A DNA stretch of 64,000 nt, taken from Suilimivivens sp009774465. Lineage in GTDB: Bacteria; Bacillota; Clostridia; Lachnospirales; Lachnospiraceae. Both the position numbers and the translations under genes were made by a program. Location: positions 1 through 64,000 of the forward strand of contig CANDAE010000016.1 in NCBI GenBank assembly GCA_947382645.1. The letters run 5' to 3'. Below, piece by piece: positions 16,131-26,004 of the stretch (position 1 is its first letter; every line of letters begins with the position of its first letter). The notes below the pieces were generated by a model, which saw nothing but the letters and a program-made list of their open reading frames with translations, was not told where the DNA came from and did not search any database.

Positions 16131-17480
16131 ATGGATTTTCTAAAAGAAAACTGGAATTTAATAAAAGATACACTTAGAACTGAATATGATTTATCAGATA
16201 TTTCCTATAACACATGGGTAAAACCTTTAAATTTTCACAGTGTAAAAGATGATGTGGTAACTATCATAATTCCTTCTGATCAGGCTCATGCCCTTAAATA
16301 CATATCAACCAAATATAAAAGTTATTTTCAAGTTACAATATCTGAAATGATGGATCACACCTATGATATTTCTTTTATTTTGGAAAAAGATGCAGACAAT
16401 GAAATGCTTTCCACACCTGGAGCAGTTTATAATATTAACTATGAAAATGCTAATTTAAATTCAAAATACAGATTTGATACCTTTGTTGTAGGAGGAAATA
16501 ATAAATTTGCCCATTCTGCTTCATTAGCTGTGGCAGAATCGCCTGGTGAAGCTTACAATCCACTTTATTTATATGGCGGAGCAGGACTGGGGAAAACTCA
16601 TCTTATGCATTCAATTGGCCATTTTATTTTAGACCAGAATCCTGACACAAAAGTTTTGTACGTTACATCAGAACAATTTACAAACGAAGTAGTTGAATCT
16701 ATCAGAAGCGGTAACACTGCAAAAATGAATAAATTGCGTGAAAAATACAGAACCATAGATGTTCTTCTTATTGACGACGTTCAATTTATTATAGGAAAAG
16801 AAAGTACACAGGAAGAATTTTTTCATACTTTTAATGTACTTCACTCAGCCGGTAAACAAATTATTCTTTCATCAGATAAGCCTCCTAAAGAAATGAAAAC
16901 CCTGGAGGAAAGGTTCCGTTCCCGATTTGAATGGGGATTGATTGCTGATATACAACCTCCTGACTATGAAACAAGAATGGCTATTCTGAAAAAAAATGCT
17001 GAAAGTTATAATAAACAAATAAATGAAGAAATATTTGACTACATTGCCACTAATATTAAATCTAACATAAGAGAATTAGAAGGCGCTTACAATAAAGTAA
17101 TTGCCTTTGCAAAATTAAATAACGTAGAAATTACTCTTGATAATGTGGAAGAAGCTTTAAAAGATATTATATCTCCAAATACAGTAAGACAAGTTACTCC
17201 AAAGCTTATTGTAGATATAGTAGCTGAACATTTTGGCATAACACCGGAAGATATCTTATCCAAAAGAAGAAATTCAGAATTTGTACAACCCAGGCAGATT
17301 TGTATGTATCTTTGCCGGCATCTGACGGAAGAGTCATTACAAAGCATAGGTAAATCACTTGGGAAAAAAGATCATACAACAGTTATCCACGGTATTGAAA
17401 AAATAACGGAAGAAATTGTGCATAACGAAGAACTTAAAAACAAAATAGATATCATAAAAAAGAAAATTATTCCCGCCTGA
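16131..17480 (+). CDS. dnaA: chromosomal replication initiator protein DnaA
   Basis: AAA+ initiator that binds DnaA boxes and melts the origin. Domain I (residues ~1-80, with YNTWVKPL) interacts with helicase loaders. Domain III carries Walker A (GGAGLGKTHLMHSIG), Walker B (VLLIDDVQFI) and the arginine-finger region EERFRSRFEWGL. Domain IV ends with the DnaA signature region (KKDHTTVIHGIEKI) that recognises the TTATCCACA box. The ATG at 16131 follows a GGGGG ribosome-binding site and gives MDFLKENWNLIK, 449 residues. An in-frame ATG 18 bases upstream lies before that site and is not favoured. Confidence 0.98.
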   Translation: MDFLKENWNLIKDTLRTEYDLSDISYNTWVKPLNFHSVKDDVVTIIIPSDQAHALKYISTKYKSYFQVTISEMMDHTYDISFILEKDADNEMLSTPGAVYNINYENANLNSKYRFDTFVVGGNNKFAHSASLAVAESPGEAYNPLYLYGGAGLGKTHLMHSIGHFILDQNPDTKVLYVTSEQFTNEVVESIRSGNTAKMNKLREKYRTIDVLLIDDVQFIIGKESTQEEFFHTFNVLHSAGKQIILSSDKPPKEMKTLEERFRSRFEWGLIADIQPPDYETRMAILKKNAESYNKQINEEIFDYIATNIKSNIRELEGAYNKVIAFAKLNNVEITLDNVEEALKDIISPNTVRQVTPKLIVDIVAEHFGITPEDILSKRRNSEFVQPRQICMYLCRHLTEESLQSIGKSLGKKDHTTVIHGIEKITEEIVHNEELKNKIDIIKKKIIPA

Positions 17481-17529
17481 TTTTTTTATTTGTTAATAAG
17501 TTAAAGTAAATTGTAAAATTAAAATATAC

Positions 17530-17642
17530 TTATCCACAGGTTTTACATTTCTTTTTAGATTGAAAAATAGTATAATAAAAGAGTTATACACAAATTAACA
17601 CCTGTTACTAAGTATAATACTAAATTAATTATATATATATCA
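17530..17642. other. oriC, dnaA-dnaN part with DnaA boxes and probable unwinding region
   Basis: The gap holds a perfect DnaA box TTATCCACA (17530-17538) and a TTATACACA box (17584-17592, fits TTATNCACA), both in the same orientation. They are followed by A/T-only sequence around 17621-17640 that includes an alternating AT run. Boxes followed by an A/T-rich stretch is the arrangement of the unwinding side of the Bacillus-type origin. TTACTA-like triplets after the second box are suggestive of DnaA-trios but too irregular to be sure. Confidence 0.75.
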
Positions 17643-17692
17643 GAACAAACCACATCTGCCATTTTACATTGTAAGAAAGGAATTAACCACAA

Positions 17693-18802
17693 ATGAAATT
17701 AGTATGTAGTAAATCAAATCTTTTAAATGGAGTTCAAATTGTTGCAAAAGCTGTTCCAAATAAAACTACAATGTCTATTTTGGAATGTATTTTAATAGAT
17801 GCAACTGATAAAAAAATTAAATTAATTGCAAATGATATGGAGCTGGGAATTGAAACAATTGTTGAAGGAGAAATTATTGAAAAAGGCCAGATAGCTCTTG
17901 ATGCAAAAATTTTTCTTGATATTGTAAGAAAACTTCCCGACAGCGAAGTAACTATAGACATAGATAAATCATTTAAAACAAATATAACATGTGAAAAGGC
18001 TAAATTTACAATCATTGGAAAATCAGGAGAAGATTTTTCCTATCTTCCCTCCATAGAAAAAATAGATTCTATTGTTGTTTCACAATACACTTTGAAAGAA
18101 GTTGTAAGACAGACTATTTTTTCAATTGCAGATAATGATAATAATAAAATGATGTCAGGTGAATTATTTGATATAAATGGAGATACCTTAAAAGTAGTTT
18201 CGCTTGACGGACATAGAATTTCTATTCGTAAAATTTTGTTAAAAGACAGATATCCTTCAAGAAAAGTAATTGTTCCCGGTAAAACTTTAAGCGAGATCAG
18301 TAAAATACTTTCCGGCGATGCAGAAAAAGATGTAAATATTTTCTTTACAGGAAAACATATTGTATTTGATTTTGATAGTACAACTGTTGTTTCAAGATTA
18401 ATCGAAGGGGAATATTTTAAGATTGATCAAATGTTGTCCAGTGATTACGAAACAAAGGTTACGATAAATAAAAGGGAATTATTGGAATGTATAGACAGAG
18501 CTACTCTCCTTGTGAAGGAAGGAGATAAAAAACCTATTATTATTAATATCACAGATGAGACAATGGTACTTAAAATTAATTCAACTGTTGGAAGTATGAA
18601 TGAAGAAATAGATATTGAAAAACAGGGAAAGGATTTGATGATTGGTTTTAATCCCAAATTTATGATTGACGCGCTGCGCGTTATTGATGATGAACAGGTT
18701 GATATTTATCTTGTAAATCCCAAGGCGCCCTGTTTTATAAGAGATACTGCTGAAAATTACATTTATCTTATCCTGCCTGTTAACTTTACAACAGTTAATT
18801 AG
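17693..18802 (+). CDS. dnaN: DNA polymerase III beta subunit (sliding clamp)
   Basis: Ring-shaped processivity clamp that tethers polymerase III and many repair proteins to DNA. The 369 residues match the three-domain clamp fold: N-terminal MKLVCSKSNLLNGVQIVAKA, central SLDGHRISIRK, and C-terminal IYLILPVNFTTVN, equivalent to the LP-rich protein-binding end of the family. It is preceded by AAAGGA about 11 bases from the ATG. It lies 212 bp after dnaA across the origin region. A TATAAT at 17571-17576 may serve a separate promoter, but I see no matching -35. Confidence 0.97.
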   Translation: MKLVCSKSNLLNGVQIVAKAVPNKTTMSILECILIDATDKKIKLIANDMELGIETIVEGEIIEKGQIALDAKIFLDIVRKLPDSEVTIDIDKSFKTNITCEKAKFTIIGKSGEDFSYLPSIEKIDSIVVSQYTLKEVVRQTIFSIADNDNNKMMSGELFDINGDTLKVVSLDGHRISIRKILLKDRYPSRKVIVPGKTLSEISKILSGDAEKDVNIFFTGKHIVFDFDSTTVVSRLIEGEYFKIDQMLSSDYETKVTINKRELLECIDRATLLVKEGDKKPIIINITDETMVLKINSTVGSMNEEIDIEKQGKDLMIGFNPKFMIDALRVIDDEQVDIYLVNPKAPCFIRDTAENYIYLILPVNFTTVN

Positions 18803-18826
18803 TGTATGGTTTAAAAGAGGTAAAAA

Positions 18827-19036
18827 ATGGAAATAATTCATTTAAAGGATGATTTTATTAAGTTAGGGCAGGCACTTAAGGCTGCTGGTCTTGTAGAATC
18901 AGGAGTGGATGCAAAATTTGTTATTCAGGATGGTCTTGTAAAAGTAAATGGCCATGTGGAATTACAAAGAGGTAAAAAATTATACAATGGGGATATTGTA
19001 GAATTTAAAGGCAATCAAATTAAAATTACAGTTTAG
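18827..19036 (+). CDS. S4-domain RNA-binding protein (YaaA-like)
   Basis: A 69-residue protein made almost entirely of one S4 RNA-binding domain (IKLGQALKAAGLVESGVDAK, then VNGHVELQRGKKLYNGD). In Firmicutes this small protein is regularly encoded between dnaN and recF and is named YaaA or RlbA in Bacillus. Its substrate is probably rRNA or the ribosome (inference from the domain). It begins 24 bp after dnaN with AAGAGG upstream. Confidence 0.92.
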   Translation: MEIIHLKDDFIKLGQALKAAGLVESGVDAKFVIQDGLVKVNGHVELQRGKKLYNGDIVEFKGNQIKITV

Positions 19037-19066
19037 CTGGAAAGGCTGTCAGGTTGAAAATTTTAA

Positions 19067-20152
19067 ATGATAATTAAATCTCTGGAACTGGCTGATTTTA
19101 GAAATTATGAATCGATAAATATTAGTTTTGATAAGGGAACAAATATACTTTATGGTGATAATGCTCAGGGAAAAACAAATATCCTTGAAGCAATTTATGT
19201 TTCAGCCACTACAAAATCTCATAAAGGAAGTAAAGATAAAGACATTATTAATTTTAATAAAGAGGAAGCTCATATAAGAACTTATCTGGAAAAAGAAGAT
19301 GTAGAATACAGAGTAGATATGCATCTGCGTAAAAATAAATCAAAAGGAATTGCCATAGATGGCCAAAAAATAAAAAAGGCAGCAGATCTTCTTGGTTTAT
19401 TAAATGTAGTTTTCTTTTCTCCGGAAGATTTGGCCATCATAAAAAACGGCCCTTCTGAAAGAAGAAGATTTGCTGATATGGAGCTTTGTCAATTAGATAA
19501 TTTTTATCTTTATAATTTAAATCATTATAATAAAATTATTAATCAGAGAAATAAGCTTTTAAAAGATATTTCCTTTAATCCTGGTTTAAAGGAAACTTTG
19601 AATATATGGGATTCTCAGCTTGTTTCCTTTGGAAGTAAAATAATCGAAAGAAGAAAGCTTTTTACAGAACAATTATGTGAAATAATAGGAGATATACATA
19701 ACAAATTATCAGGCGGAAAAGAAGAGTTAATTGTAAAATATGAACCTGATGTATTCATTGAAGAATTTGAAGACAGAATGAGAGAAAATCAGGAAAAAGA
19801 TATTCGTTATAAAATGACTCAATCAGGTCCTCACAGAGATGATTTTTCTTTTATAGTTAATGGAATTGACATTCGTAAATTTGGTTCTCAAGGTCAACAA
19901 AGAACAGCAGCACTTTCCTTAAAATTATCTGAAATAGAACTGGTGAAAAAAATGACAAAAGATACACCTGTTCTTCTTTTGGATGATGTTCTTTCGGAAT
20001 TAGACAGCAGCAGACAAAATTATTTATTAAACAGTATTGGAGAAATTCAAACAATTATTACCTGTACTGGATTAGATGAATTTGTAAATAACAGATTTGA
20101 AATTAACAGAATATTTAAAGTAAGCAATGGCGTTATAAGTATGAATGAATAG
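19067..20152 (+). CDS. recF: DNA replication and repair protein RecF
   Basis: SMC-like ATPase that helps load RecA at gaps and stalled forks. Walker A is YGDNAQGKTNILEA, the ABC signature region lies near FGSQGQQRTAALSLKL, and Walker B is PVLLLDDVLSELD. At 361 residues the length is normal. It starts 30 bp after the S4 gene and ends 30 bp before gyrB, so all three are probably on the dnaN transcript. Confidence 0.97.
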   Translation: MIIKSLELADFRNYESINISFDKGTNILYGDNAQGKTNILEAIYVSATTKSHKGSKDKDIINFNKEEAHIRTYLEKEDVEYRVDMHLRKNKSKGIAIDGQKIKKAADLLGLLNVVFFSPEDLAIIKNGPSERRRFADMELCQLDNFYLYNLNHYNKIINQRNKLLKDISFNPGLKETLNIWDSQLVSFGSKIIERRKLFTEQLCEIIGDIHNKLSGGKEELIVKYEPDVFIEEFEDRMRENQEKDIRYKMTQSGPHRDDFSFIVNGIDIRKFGSQGQQRTAALSLKLSEIELVKKMTKDTPVLLLDDVLSELDSSRQNYLLNSIGEIQTIITCTGLDEFVNNRFEINRIFKVSNGVISMNE

Positions 20153-20182
20153 TTTTCGTTCGTAGAAAGGACATGGTTATAT

Positions 20183-22111
20183 ATGAATAACGATTATGGA
20201 GCAGATCAAATTCAAATATTAGAAGGACTTGAAGCTGTAAGAAAAAGACCTGGTATGTATATTGGTTCCACTTCAAGCAGAGGCCTTCATCATCTTGTAT
20301 ATGAAATTGTAGATAATTCGGTGGATGAAGCTCTTGCAGGTGTTTGTGATACAATTAATGTAATATTAAACAAAGATAATTCAGTAACTGTAACAGATAA
20401 CGGAAGAGGAATTCCTGTTGGAATTAACCATAAAGCAGGACTTCCTGCTGTTGAAGTTGTTTTTACAATTCTTCATGCAGGCGGCAAATTTGGCGGTGGA
20501 GGGTACAAAGTATCCGGAGGACTTCATGGTGTAGGTGCATCTGTTGTTAATGCTTTATCGGACTGGCTTATTGTTGAAATTTATACAGATGGTAAAGTAT
20601 ATCAGCAAAGATATGAAAGAGGACATGTCTGCTATCCTTTAAAGGTAATAGGTGAATGTGAAAAGGAAAAAACAGGCACAAAAGTTACTTTTAAACCGGA
20701 TGCTACAATTTTTCAGGAAACAATTGAATTTGAATTTGACGTATTAAAGCAAAGACTTCGTGAAATGGCTTTCCTTACAAAAGGTCTTCATATTATTTTA
20801 ACAGATATGAGAGTGGAAGAAGGTGAAAAACCTGTTGAACGTTCTTTTCATTATGAAGGCGGTATCAAAGAATTTGTTACTTACTTAAACAGAAGTAAAA
20901 CTCCTTTGTATGATAATATTATGTATTTTGAAGGCAGTAAAAATAATGTTTATGTTGAAGTTGCCATGCAGCATAACGATTCTTATACGGAAAGTTCCTA
21001 TAGTTTTGTAAATAATATAAATACCCCGGAAGGTGGTACTCATTTAGTTGGTTTTAGAAATGCACTTACAAAAACATTTAATGATTATGCCAGAGGAAAT
21101 AAATTATTAAAGGATAATGAACCTAATCTTACAGGTGAAGATATCAGGGAAGGACTTACTGCAATTGTAAGTGTAAAGATAGAAGATCCTCAGTTTGAAG
21201 GTCAGACAAAACAAAAACTGGGTAATTCCGAAGCGAGAAATGCAGTTGACAATATTGTAAGTGAACAGCTTACTTATTTTCTTGAGCAGAATCCTATGGT
21301 GGCAAAATTGATTTGTGAAAAATCAATACTTGCACAGCGTGCAAGGGATGCTGCAAGAAAAGCAAGAGATTTAACAAGAAGAAAAACAGCCCTTGAGAGT
21401 GCTGCTCTTCCTGGAAAATTAGCAGACTGTTCTGACAAAAATCCTGAAAATTGTGAGATTTATATTGTTGAGGGAGATTCTGCAGGCGGAAGCGCTAAAA
21501 CAGCAAGAAGCCGTGCTACTCAGGCAATTCTGCCTCTTCGCGGAAAGATTTTAAATGTTGAAAAAGCAAGACTTGATAAAATTTATGCAAATGCGGAAAT
21601 TAAAGCAATGATTACAGCATTTGGCACAGGAATACATGATGATTTTGATATATCAAAGTTAAGATATCATAAAATAATTTTAATGACAGATGCGGATGTG
21701 GATGGCGCGCATATTGCCACTTTGCTTCTTACATTTATTTATCGTTTTATGCCGGAACTGATTAAACAGGGGTATGTGTACCTGGCACAGCCTCCTTTAT
21801 ACAAGCTTGAAAAAAATAAAAATATCTGGTACGCATACAGTGATGATGAATTAAATAAAATTCTTTCTGAAGTAGGTCGTGATCAAAATAATAAAATACA
21901 GCGTTATAAAGGTCTTGGAGAAATGGATCCTGAACAGCTTTGGGAAACAACTATGGATCCTGAAAGGAGAATTCTTCTTCGTGTAACAATGAATGAAGAA
22001 GCCGAATCTGAAATTGATCTTACCTTTACTACTCTTATGGGAGATAAAGTGGAGCCAAGGCGTGAATTTATCGAAGAAAATGCAAAGTTTGTTAAAAATC
22101 TTGATATTTAA
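20183..22111 (+). CDS. gyrB: DNA gyrase subunit B
   Basis: ATPase subunit of the type IIA topoisomerase that introduces negative supercoils. It contains the GHKL ATPase domain (EIVDNSVDEALAG, then TVTDNGRGIPV and GGLHGVGASVVNALS), the transducer domain, and the Toprim domain (EGDSAGGSAKTARSR and MTDADVDGAHIATLLLTF). At 642 residues it lacks the large insertion of proteobacterial GyrB. It has AGAAAGGACA upstream of the ATG and is followed 20 bp later by gyrA. Confidence 0.98.
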   Translation: MNNDYGADQIQILEGLEAVRKRPGMYIGSTSSRGLHHLVYEIVDNSVDEALAGVCDTINVILNKDNSVTVTDNGRGIPVGINHKAGLPAVEVVFTILHAGGKFGGGGYKVSGGLHGVGASVVNALSDWLIVEIYTDGKVYQQRYERGHVCYPLKVIGECEKEKTGTKVTFKPDATIFQETIEFEFDVLKQRLREMAFLTKGLHIILTDMRVEEGEKPVERSFHYEGGIKEFVTYLNRSKTPLYDNIMYFEGSKNNVYVEVAMQHNDSYTESSYSFVNNINTPEGGTHLVGFRNALTKTFNDYARGNKLLKDNEPNLTGEDIREGLTAIVSVKIEDPQFEGQTKQKLGNSEARNAVDNIVSEQLTYFLEQNPMVAKLICEKSILAQRARDAARKARDLTRRKTALESAALPGKLADCSDKNPENCEIYIVEGDSAGGSAKTARSRATQAILPLRGKILNVEKARLDKIYANAEIKAMITAFGTGIHDDFDISKLRYHKIILMTDADVDGAHIATLLLTFIYRFMPELIKQGYVYLAQPPLYKLEKNKNIWYAYSDDELNKILSEVGRDQNNKIQRYKGLGEMDPEQLWETTMDPERRILLRVTMNEEAESEIDLTFTTLMGDKVEPRREFIEENAKFVKNLDI

Positions 22112-22131
22112 ATAAAAAATTAGGAGTAAAA

Positions 22132-24645
22132 ATGGAAGATAATATTTTTGATAAAATCCATGATGTGGACTTGAAAAAAACAATGGAAAATTCTTACATT
22201 GATTATGCCATGAGTGTTATTGCTTCAAGAGCATTACCGGATGTAAGAGATGGATTAAAACCGGTACAGAGAAGAGTTCTTTATTCCATGATAGAATTAA
22301 ATAATGGACCGGATAAACCCCATAGAAAAAGCGCCCGTATCGTGGGTGATACAATGGGTAAATATCATCCTCATGGTGACAGTTCTATTTATGGTGCTTT
22401 GGTAAATATGGCACAACCCTGGTCATTTCGCTATCCTTTGGTAGATGGACATGGCAATTTTGGTTCTGTTGACGGAGATGGCGCTGCTGCCATGCGTTAT
22501 ACGGAGGCAAGATTAAGTAAAATTTCAATGGAACTTCTTGCTGACATTAATAAAGATACGGTAGACTTTACTCCTAACTTTGATGAAACAGAAAAAGAAC
22601 CTACTGTTCTTCCCAGCCGTTTTCCTAATCTTTTAGTGAATGGCACTACAGGAATTGCAGTAGGCATGGCTACAAATATACCTCCTCATAATTTAAGAGA
22701 AGTTATAAGTGCTATTGTTAAAATTATAGATAACAGAATTATTGATGATAAAGAAACAGAAATAGAAGAAATATTATCAATCGTAAAAGCACCTGATTTT
22801 CCTACAGGAGGCATTATTTTAGGTACCAGAGGAAGTGAAGAAGCTTACAGAACCGGACGTGGAAAAGTAAGAGTACGTGCAGTTACAGATATTGAAACCA
22901 TGCCAAATGGAAAAACAAGAATTATTGTAACTGAACTTCCCTATATGGTAAATAAGGCAAACCTGATTTTAAAAATAGCAGAGCTTGTCAAGTTAAAGAA
23001 AATAGATGGAATTACTGACCTTCGTGATGAATCTGACAGAGAAGGAATGCGTATTGTCATTGAACTGCGTCGTGATGTAAATGCAAATATTGTATTAAAT
23101 CATTTATTTAAACATACGCAGATGCAGGATACCTTTGGAATTATCATGCTTGCGCTTGTCAATAATGAGCCTAAAGTTTTAAATATTCTTGATATGCTGA
23201 AAGAATACATAGCACATCAGGAAGAAGTAGTAACAAGAAGAACCAGATATGATTTAAATAAAGCTGAGGAAAGAGATCATATTTTACAGGGCTTACTGAT
23301 TGCTCTTGATAATATTGATGAAGTAATAAAAATTATCAGAGGAAGCCGCAGCACACAAATTGCCAAAGAAAGCTTAATGGAACGTTTTGCTTTAACAGAA
23401 GTTCAATCTCAGGCAATTGTGGATATGAGACTTCGTGCTCTGACAGGTTTGGAAAGAGAAAAACTTGAAAATGAGCACAAGGAGCTGCTTGAAAAAATAG
23501 CCCGTTTAAAAGAAATTCTTGCAGATGAAAAAGTACTGCTTGGCGTTATCAGAACAGAAATAAAAGAAATTTCCGATAAATTTGGAGATGATAGAAAAAG
23601 TAAAATTGGATATGATGAATTTGACATTTCAATGGAAGATATGATTCCTGATGAAAATACGATTATTGCCATGTCAAATTTGGGATATATCAAACGAATG
23701 ACAATTGATAATTTCAAATCTCAGCATCGGGGCGGTAAGGGAATTAAAGGAATGCAGACAATAGAAGACGATTTTATTGCCGATCTTTTAATGACTACAA
23801 CTCATCATTATATTATGTTTTTTACAAATTATGGACGGGTATACAGATTAAAAACCTATGAAATACCCGAAGGCAGCCGTACTTCAAGGGGAGTGGCAAT
23901 TGTAAATATTTTACAGTTAAATCCCGGTGAAAAAATAAGTGCAATTATACCGGTTAAAGATTATGAAGAAAATAAAAATCTTTTTATGGTAACCAAAAAC
24001 GGCATTGTAAAAAAGACCAGTATTGTGGAATACAGCAACGTTCGTAAAAATGGTCTTGCAGCCATTAATTTAAGAGATGATGATGAATTAATTGAGGTTA
24101 AAATAACAGATAAAAATACGGAAATTTTCCTTGTAACCAGATATGGAATGTGTATCAGATTCAAAGAAACAGACGTACGCGCAACAGGAAGATCTTCTAT
24201 GGGCGTTATAGGAATGAATTTGGGAGATGGTGATGAAATTGTCGGTATGCAGTTAGATCATCAGGGAGATTCTCTTCTTATTGTTTCTGAAAATGGTATG
24301 GGAAAGAGAACATATTTGGATGAATTCACTGTTCAAAAACGTGGCGGAAAAGGTATAAAATGCTATAAAATCACAGAAAAAACAGGTGATGTAATAGGTG
24401 TAAAAGCTGTTAATGATGACCATGAAATTATGATGATCACTACAGGCGGTATTATTATTCAAATACGTATGGAAGATATTTCCAAGCTTGGAAGAATTAC
24501 TTCGGGAGTTAAATTAATTAATCTTGATCAGGGAGTAACAGTTGCCCAGATAGCAAAAGTAAGGGAAAAGGTTTCAAATGGAGATCAGGAGCTTGAAAAT
24601 ATTGATGATGTATTAGATGAAATATCAGATGAAGAATTTAATTAA
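22132..24645 (+). CDS. gyrA: DNA gyrase subunit A
   Basis: DNA-cleaving subunit of gyrase. The N-terminal breakage-reunion domain has the RALPDVRDGLKPVQRRVLYS signature and the catalytic tyrosine in AAAMRYTEARLSK. The C-terminal beta-pinwheel carries the gyrase-box-like QHRGGKGIKGM and VQKRGGKGIKCY repeats, marking a true gyrase rather than ParC. The 837 residues end in an acidic tail. In the quinolone-resistance region the sequence is HPHGDSSIYGALV: the serine equivalent to E. coli Ser83 is kept, but the acidic residue equivalent to Asp87 is glycine (codon at 22393). A strong terminator follows 10 bp after the stop. Confidence 0.98.
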   Translation: MEDNIFDKIHDVDLKKTMENSYIDYAMSVIASRALPDVRDGLKPVQRRVLYSMIELNNGPDKPHRKSARIVGDTMGKYHPHGDSSIYGALVNMAQPWSFRYPLVDGHGNFGSVDGDGAAAMRYTEARLSKISMELLADINKDTVDFTPNFDETEKEPTVLPSRFPNLLVNGTTGIAVGMATNIPPHNLREVISAIVKIIDNRIIDDKETEIEEILSIVKAPDFPTGGIILGTRGSEEAYRTGRGKVRVRAVTDIETMPNGKTRIIVTELPYMVNKANLILKIAELVKLKKIDGITDLRDESDREGMRIVIELRRDVNANIVLNHLFKHTQMQDTFGIIMLALVNNEPKVLNILDMLKEYIAHQEEVVTRRTRYDLNKAEERDHILQGLLIALDNIDEVIKIIRGSRSTQIAKESLMERFALTEVQSQAIVDMRLRALTGLEREKLENEHKELLEKIARLKEILADEKVLLGVIRTEIKEISDKFGDDRKSKIGYDEFDISMEDMIPDENTIIAMSNLGYIKRMTIDNFKSQHRGGKGIKGMQTIEDDFIADLLMTTTHHYIMFFTNYGRVYRLKTYEIPEGSRTSRGVAIVNILQLNPGEKISAIIPVKDYEENKNLFMVTKNGIVKKTSIVEYSNVRKNGLAAINLRDDDELIEVKITDKNTEIFLVTRYGMCIRFKETDVRATGRSSMGVIGMNLGDGDEIVGMQLDHQGDSLLIVSENGMGKRTYLDEFTVQKRGGKGIKCYKITEKTGDVIGVKAVNDDHEIMMITTGGIIIQIRMEDISKLGRITSGVKLINLDQGVTVAQIAKVREKVSNGDQELENIDDVLDEISDEEFN

Positions 24646-24655
24646 ATATTATTTT

Positions 24656-24688
24656 AATCCCCATTAGAATTCTGATGGGGATTTTTTA
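24656..24688 (+). terminator. intrinsic terminator after gyrA
   Basis: The inverted repeat AATCCCCAT...ATGGGGATT with an 8-10 base loop around TAGAATTC is followed by TTTTTT. It closes the dnaA-gyrA block. Confidence 0.88.
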
Positions 24689-24699
24689 ATAAAATGGTA

Positions 24700-24728
24700 T
24701 TGAGAACGAAAAGTAATATTGGTATAAT
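24700..24728 (+). promoter_or_regulatory. sigma-A promoter of the antiporter gene
   Basis: TTGAGA (24700-24705), a 17-bp spacer and TATAAT (24723-24728), about 40 bp upstream of the coding start and just after the gyrA terminator. Confidence 0.8.
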
Positions 24729-24766
24729 GAGCAGATAATAATAGTTTTATGAGGAGTGTGAAAAAA

Positions 24767-25960
24767 GTGGAAAGTTATTTGGTGTTAAAGGATCTTGCAA
24801 TTATAATAATTGCAGCAAAATTGTTTGGTATTATGGCAAGGAAACTAAAGGCACCTCAGGTAGTAGGAGAAATTATTGCCGGACTTATCATAGGCCCCAG
24901 TATTTTAGGATGGGTTAATCAGACAGATTTTCTTGTTCAAATGGCTGAAATAGGTGTTATATTTTTAATGTTTTCTGCAGGTCTTGAAACAGATTTGAAG
25001 GAACTTGTTAAAACAGGCCCCATTGCAGCATTAATTGCATCTGCAGGAGTATTTATTCCTCTTGTTTTAGGAGCTGCATATTACATGCTTTTTTATGGTG
25101 TATCTCCCTGGGGTTCTCTGGAATTTTATAAGGCAGTTTTTGTGGGAACAATACTTACTGCCACATCAGTAAGTATTACAGTGGAATCTCTAAAAGAAAT
25201 GGGGAAATTAAAAGGAAAAGTAGGAACTACAATTTTAAGTGCAGCTATCATTGATGATGTAATAGGTATTATTGTCCTTACATTTGTAATTGGATTAAAA
25301 AATCCTGATTCTAATCCTGTTTCTGTTATTATTAATACTGTTTTGTTTTTTATTTTTGCAGTTATTGTCGGGTTTATTTCCTACAAAATATTTAAAATGC
25401 TGGATAAAAGATATCCGCATACCAGAAGAATTCCAATTGCAAGTATTGCTTTTTGTTTTTTAATGTCATATGTTGCTGAAAGATATTTTGGAATAGCAGA
25501 TATTACCGGTGCATATGTGTCCGGAATTATCTTATGTTCTATTAATGATTCAAGTTACATAGAAAGAAAAGTGGATGTTAATTCCTATATTATTTTTGGT
25601 CCTGTATTTTTTGCAAGTATCGGACTTAAAACAAATATAGATAATATTACAGGAACCATTTTATTATTTTCATTAGGTTTTGTATTGGTAGGATTAATCA
25701 GTAAAATTATAGGTTGTGGATTAATGGCAAGGTTATGTAAATTTAATGGAAATGACTCATTGAAAATAGGTGTGGGAATGATGACAAGAGGAGAAGTGGC
25801 TTTAATTGTGGCGCAGAGAGGTCTTTCTGTAGGACTGCTTGAACCAATTTACTTTACATCAGTTATTTTCCTTATTATAGTTTCCTCCATATCAACACCT
25901 ATTATATTAAAAATATTATATTCTAAGGATAAAGAACCGGGTAAGGTTCAAACAGCATAA
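24767..25960 (+). CDS. cation:proton antiporter, CPA2 (KefB/GerN-like) family
   Basis: An integral membrane protein of 398 residues with about 12 helices and the Na_H_Exchanger fold. Typical segments are KAPQVVGEIIAGLIIGPSIL, the first half-site LMFSAGLETDLKELV, the double-aspartate helix AAIIDDVIGIIVLTF and the late GEVALIVAQRG helix. It should exchange Na+ or K+ for protons across the inner membrane. There is no C-terminal RCK/TrkA_N nucleotide-binding domain, unlike full KefB/KefC. The GTG at 24767 is about 10 bases behind GAGGAG; the upstream ATG overlaps that site and is less likely. Flotillin follows 44 bp later and may be cotranscribed. Confidence 0.88.
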   Translation: MESYLVLKDLAIIIIAAKLFGIMARKLKAPQVVGEIIAGLIIGPSILGWVNQTDFLVQMAEIGVIFLMFSAGLETDLKELVKTGPIAALIASAGVFIPLVLGAAYYMLFYGVSPWGSLEFYKAVFVGTILTATSVSITVESLKEMGKLKGKVGTTILSAAIIDDVIGIIVLTFVIGLKNPDSNPVSVIINTVLFFIFAVIVGFISYKIFKMLDKRYPHTRRIPIASIAFCFLMSYVAERYFGIADITGAYVSGIILCSINDSSYIERKVDVNSYIIFGPVFFASIGLKTNIDNITGTILLFSLGFVLVGLISKIIGCGLMARLCKFNGNDSLKIGVGMMTRGEVALIVAQRGLSVGLLEPIYFTSVIFLIIVSSISTPIILKILYSKDKEPGKVQTA

Positions 25961-26004
25961 GCTGATTGGATAAATATTATATAAATTAAAAGGGGGTATT
26001 ACAC

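Noticed and set aside
17571..17576. TATAAT as a firm dnaN promoter
   Set aside because: No acceptable -35 at 16-18 bp; it is mentioned only as a possibility within the dnaN entry.
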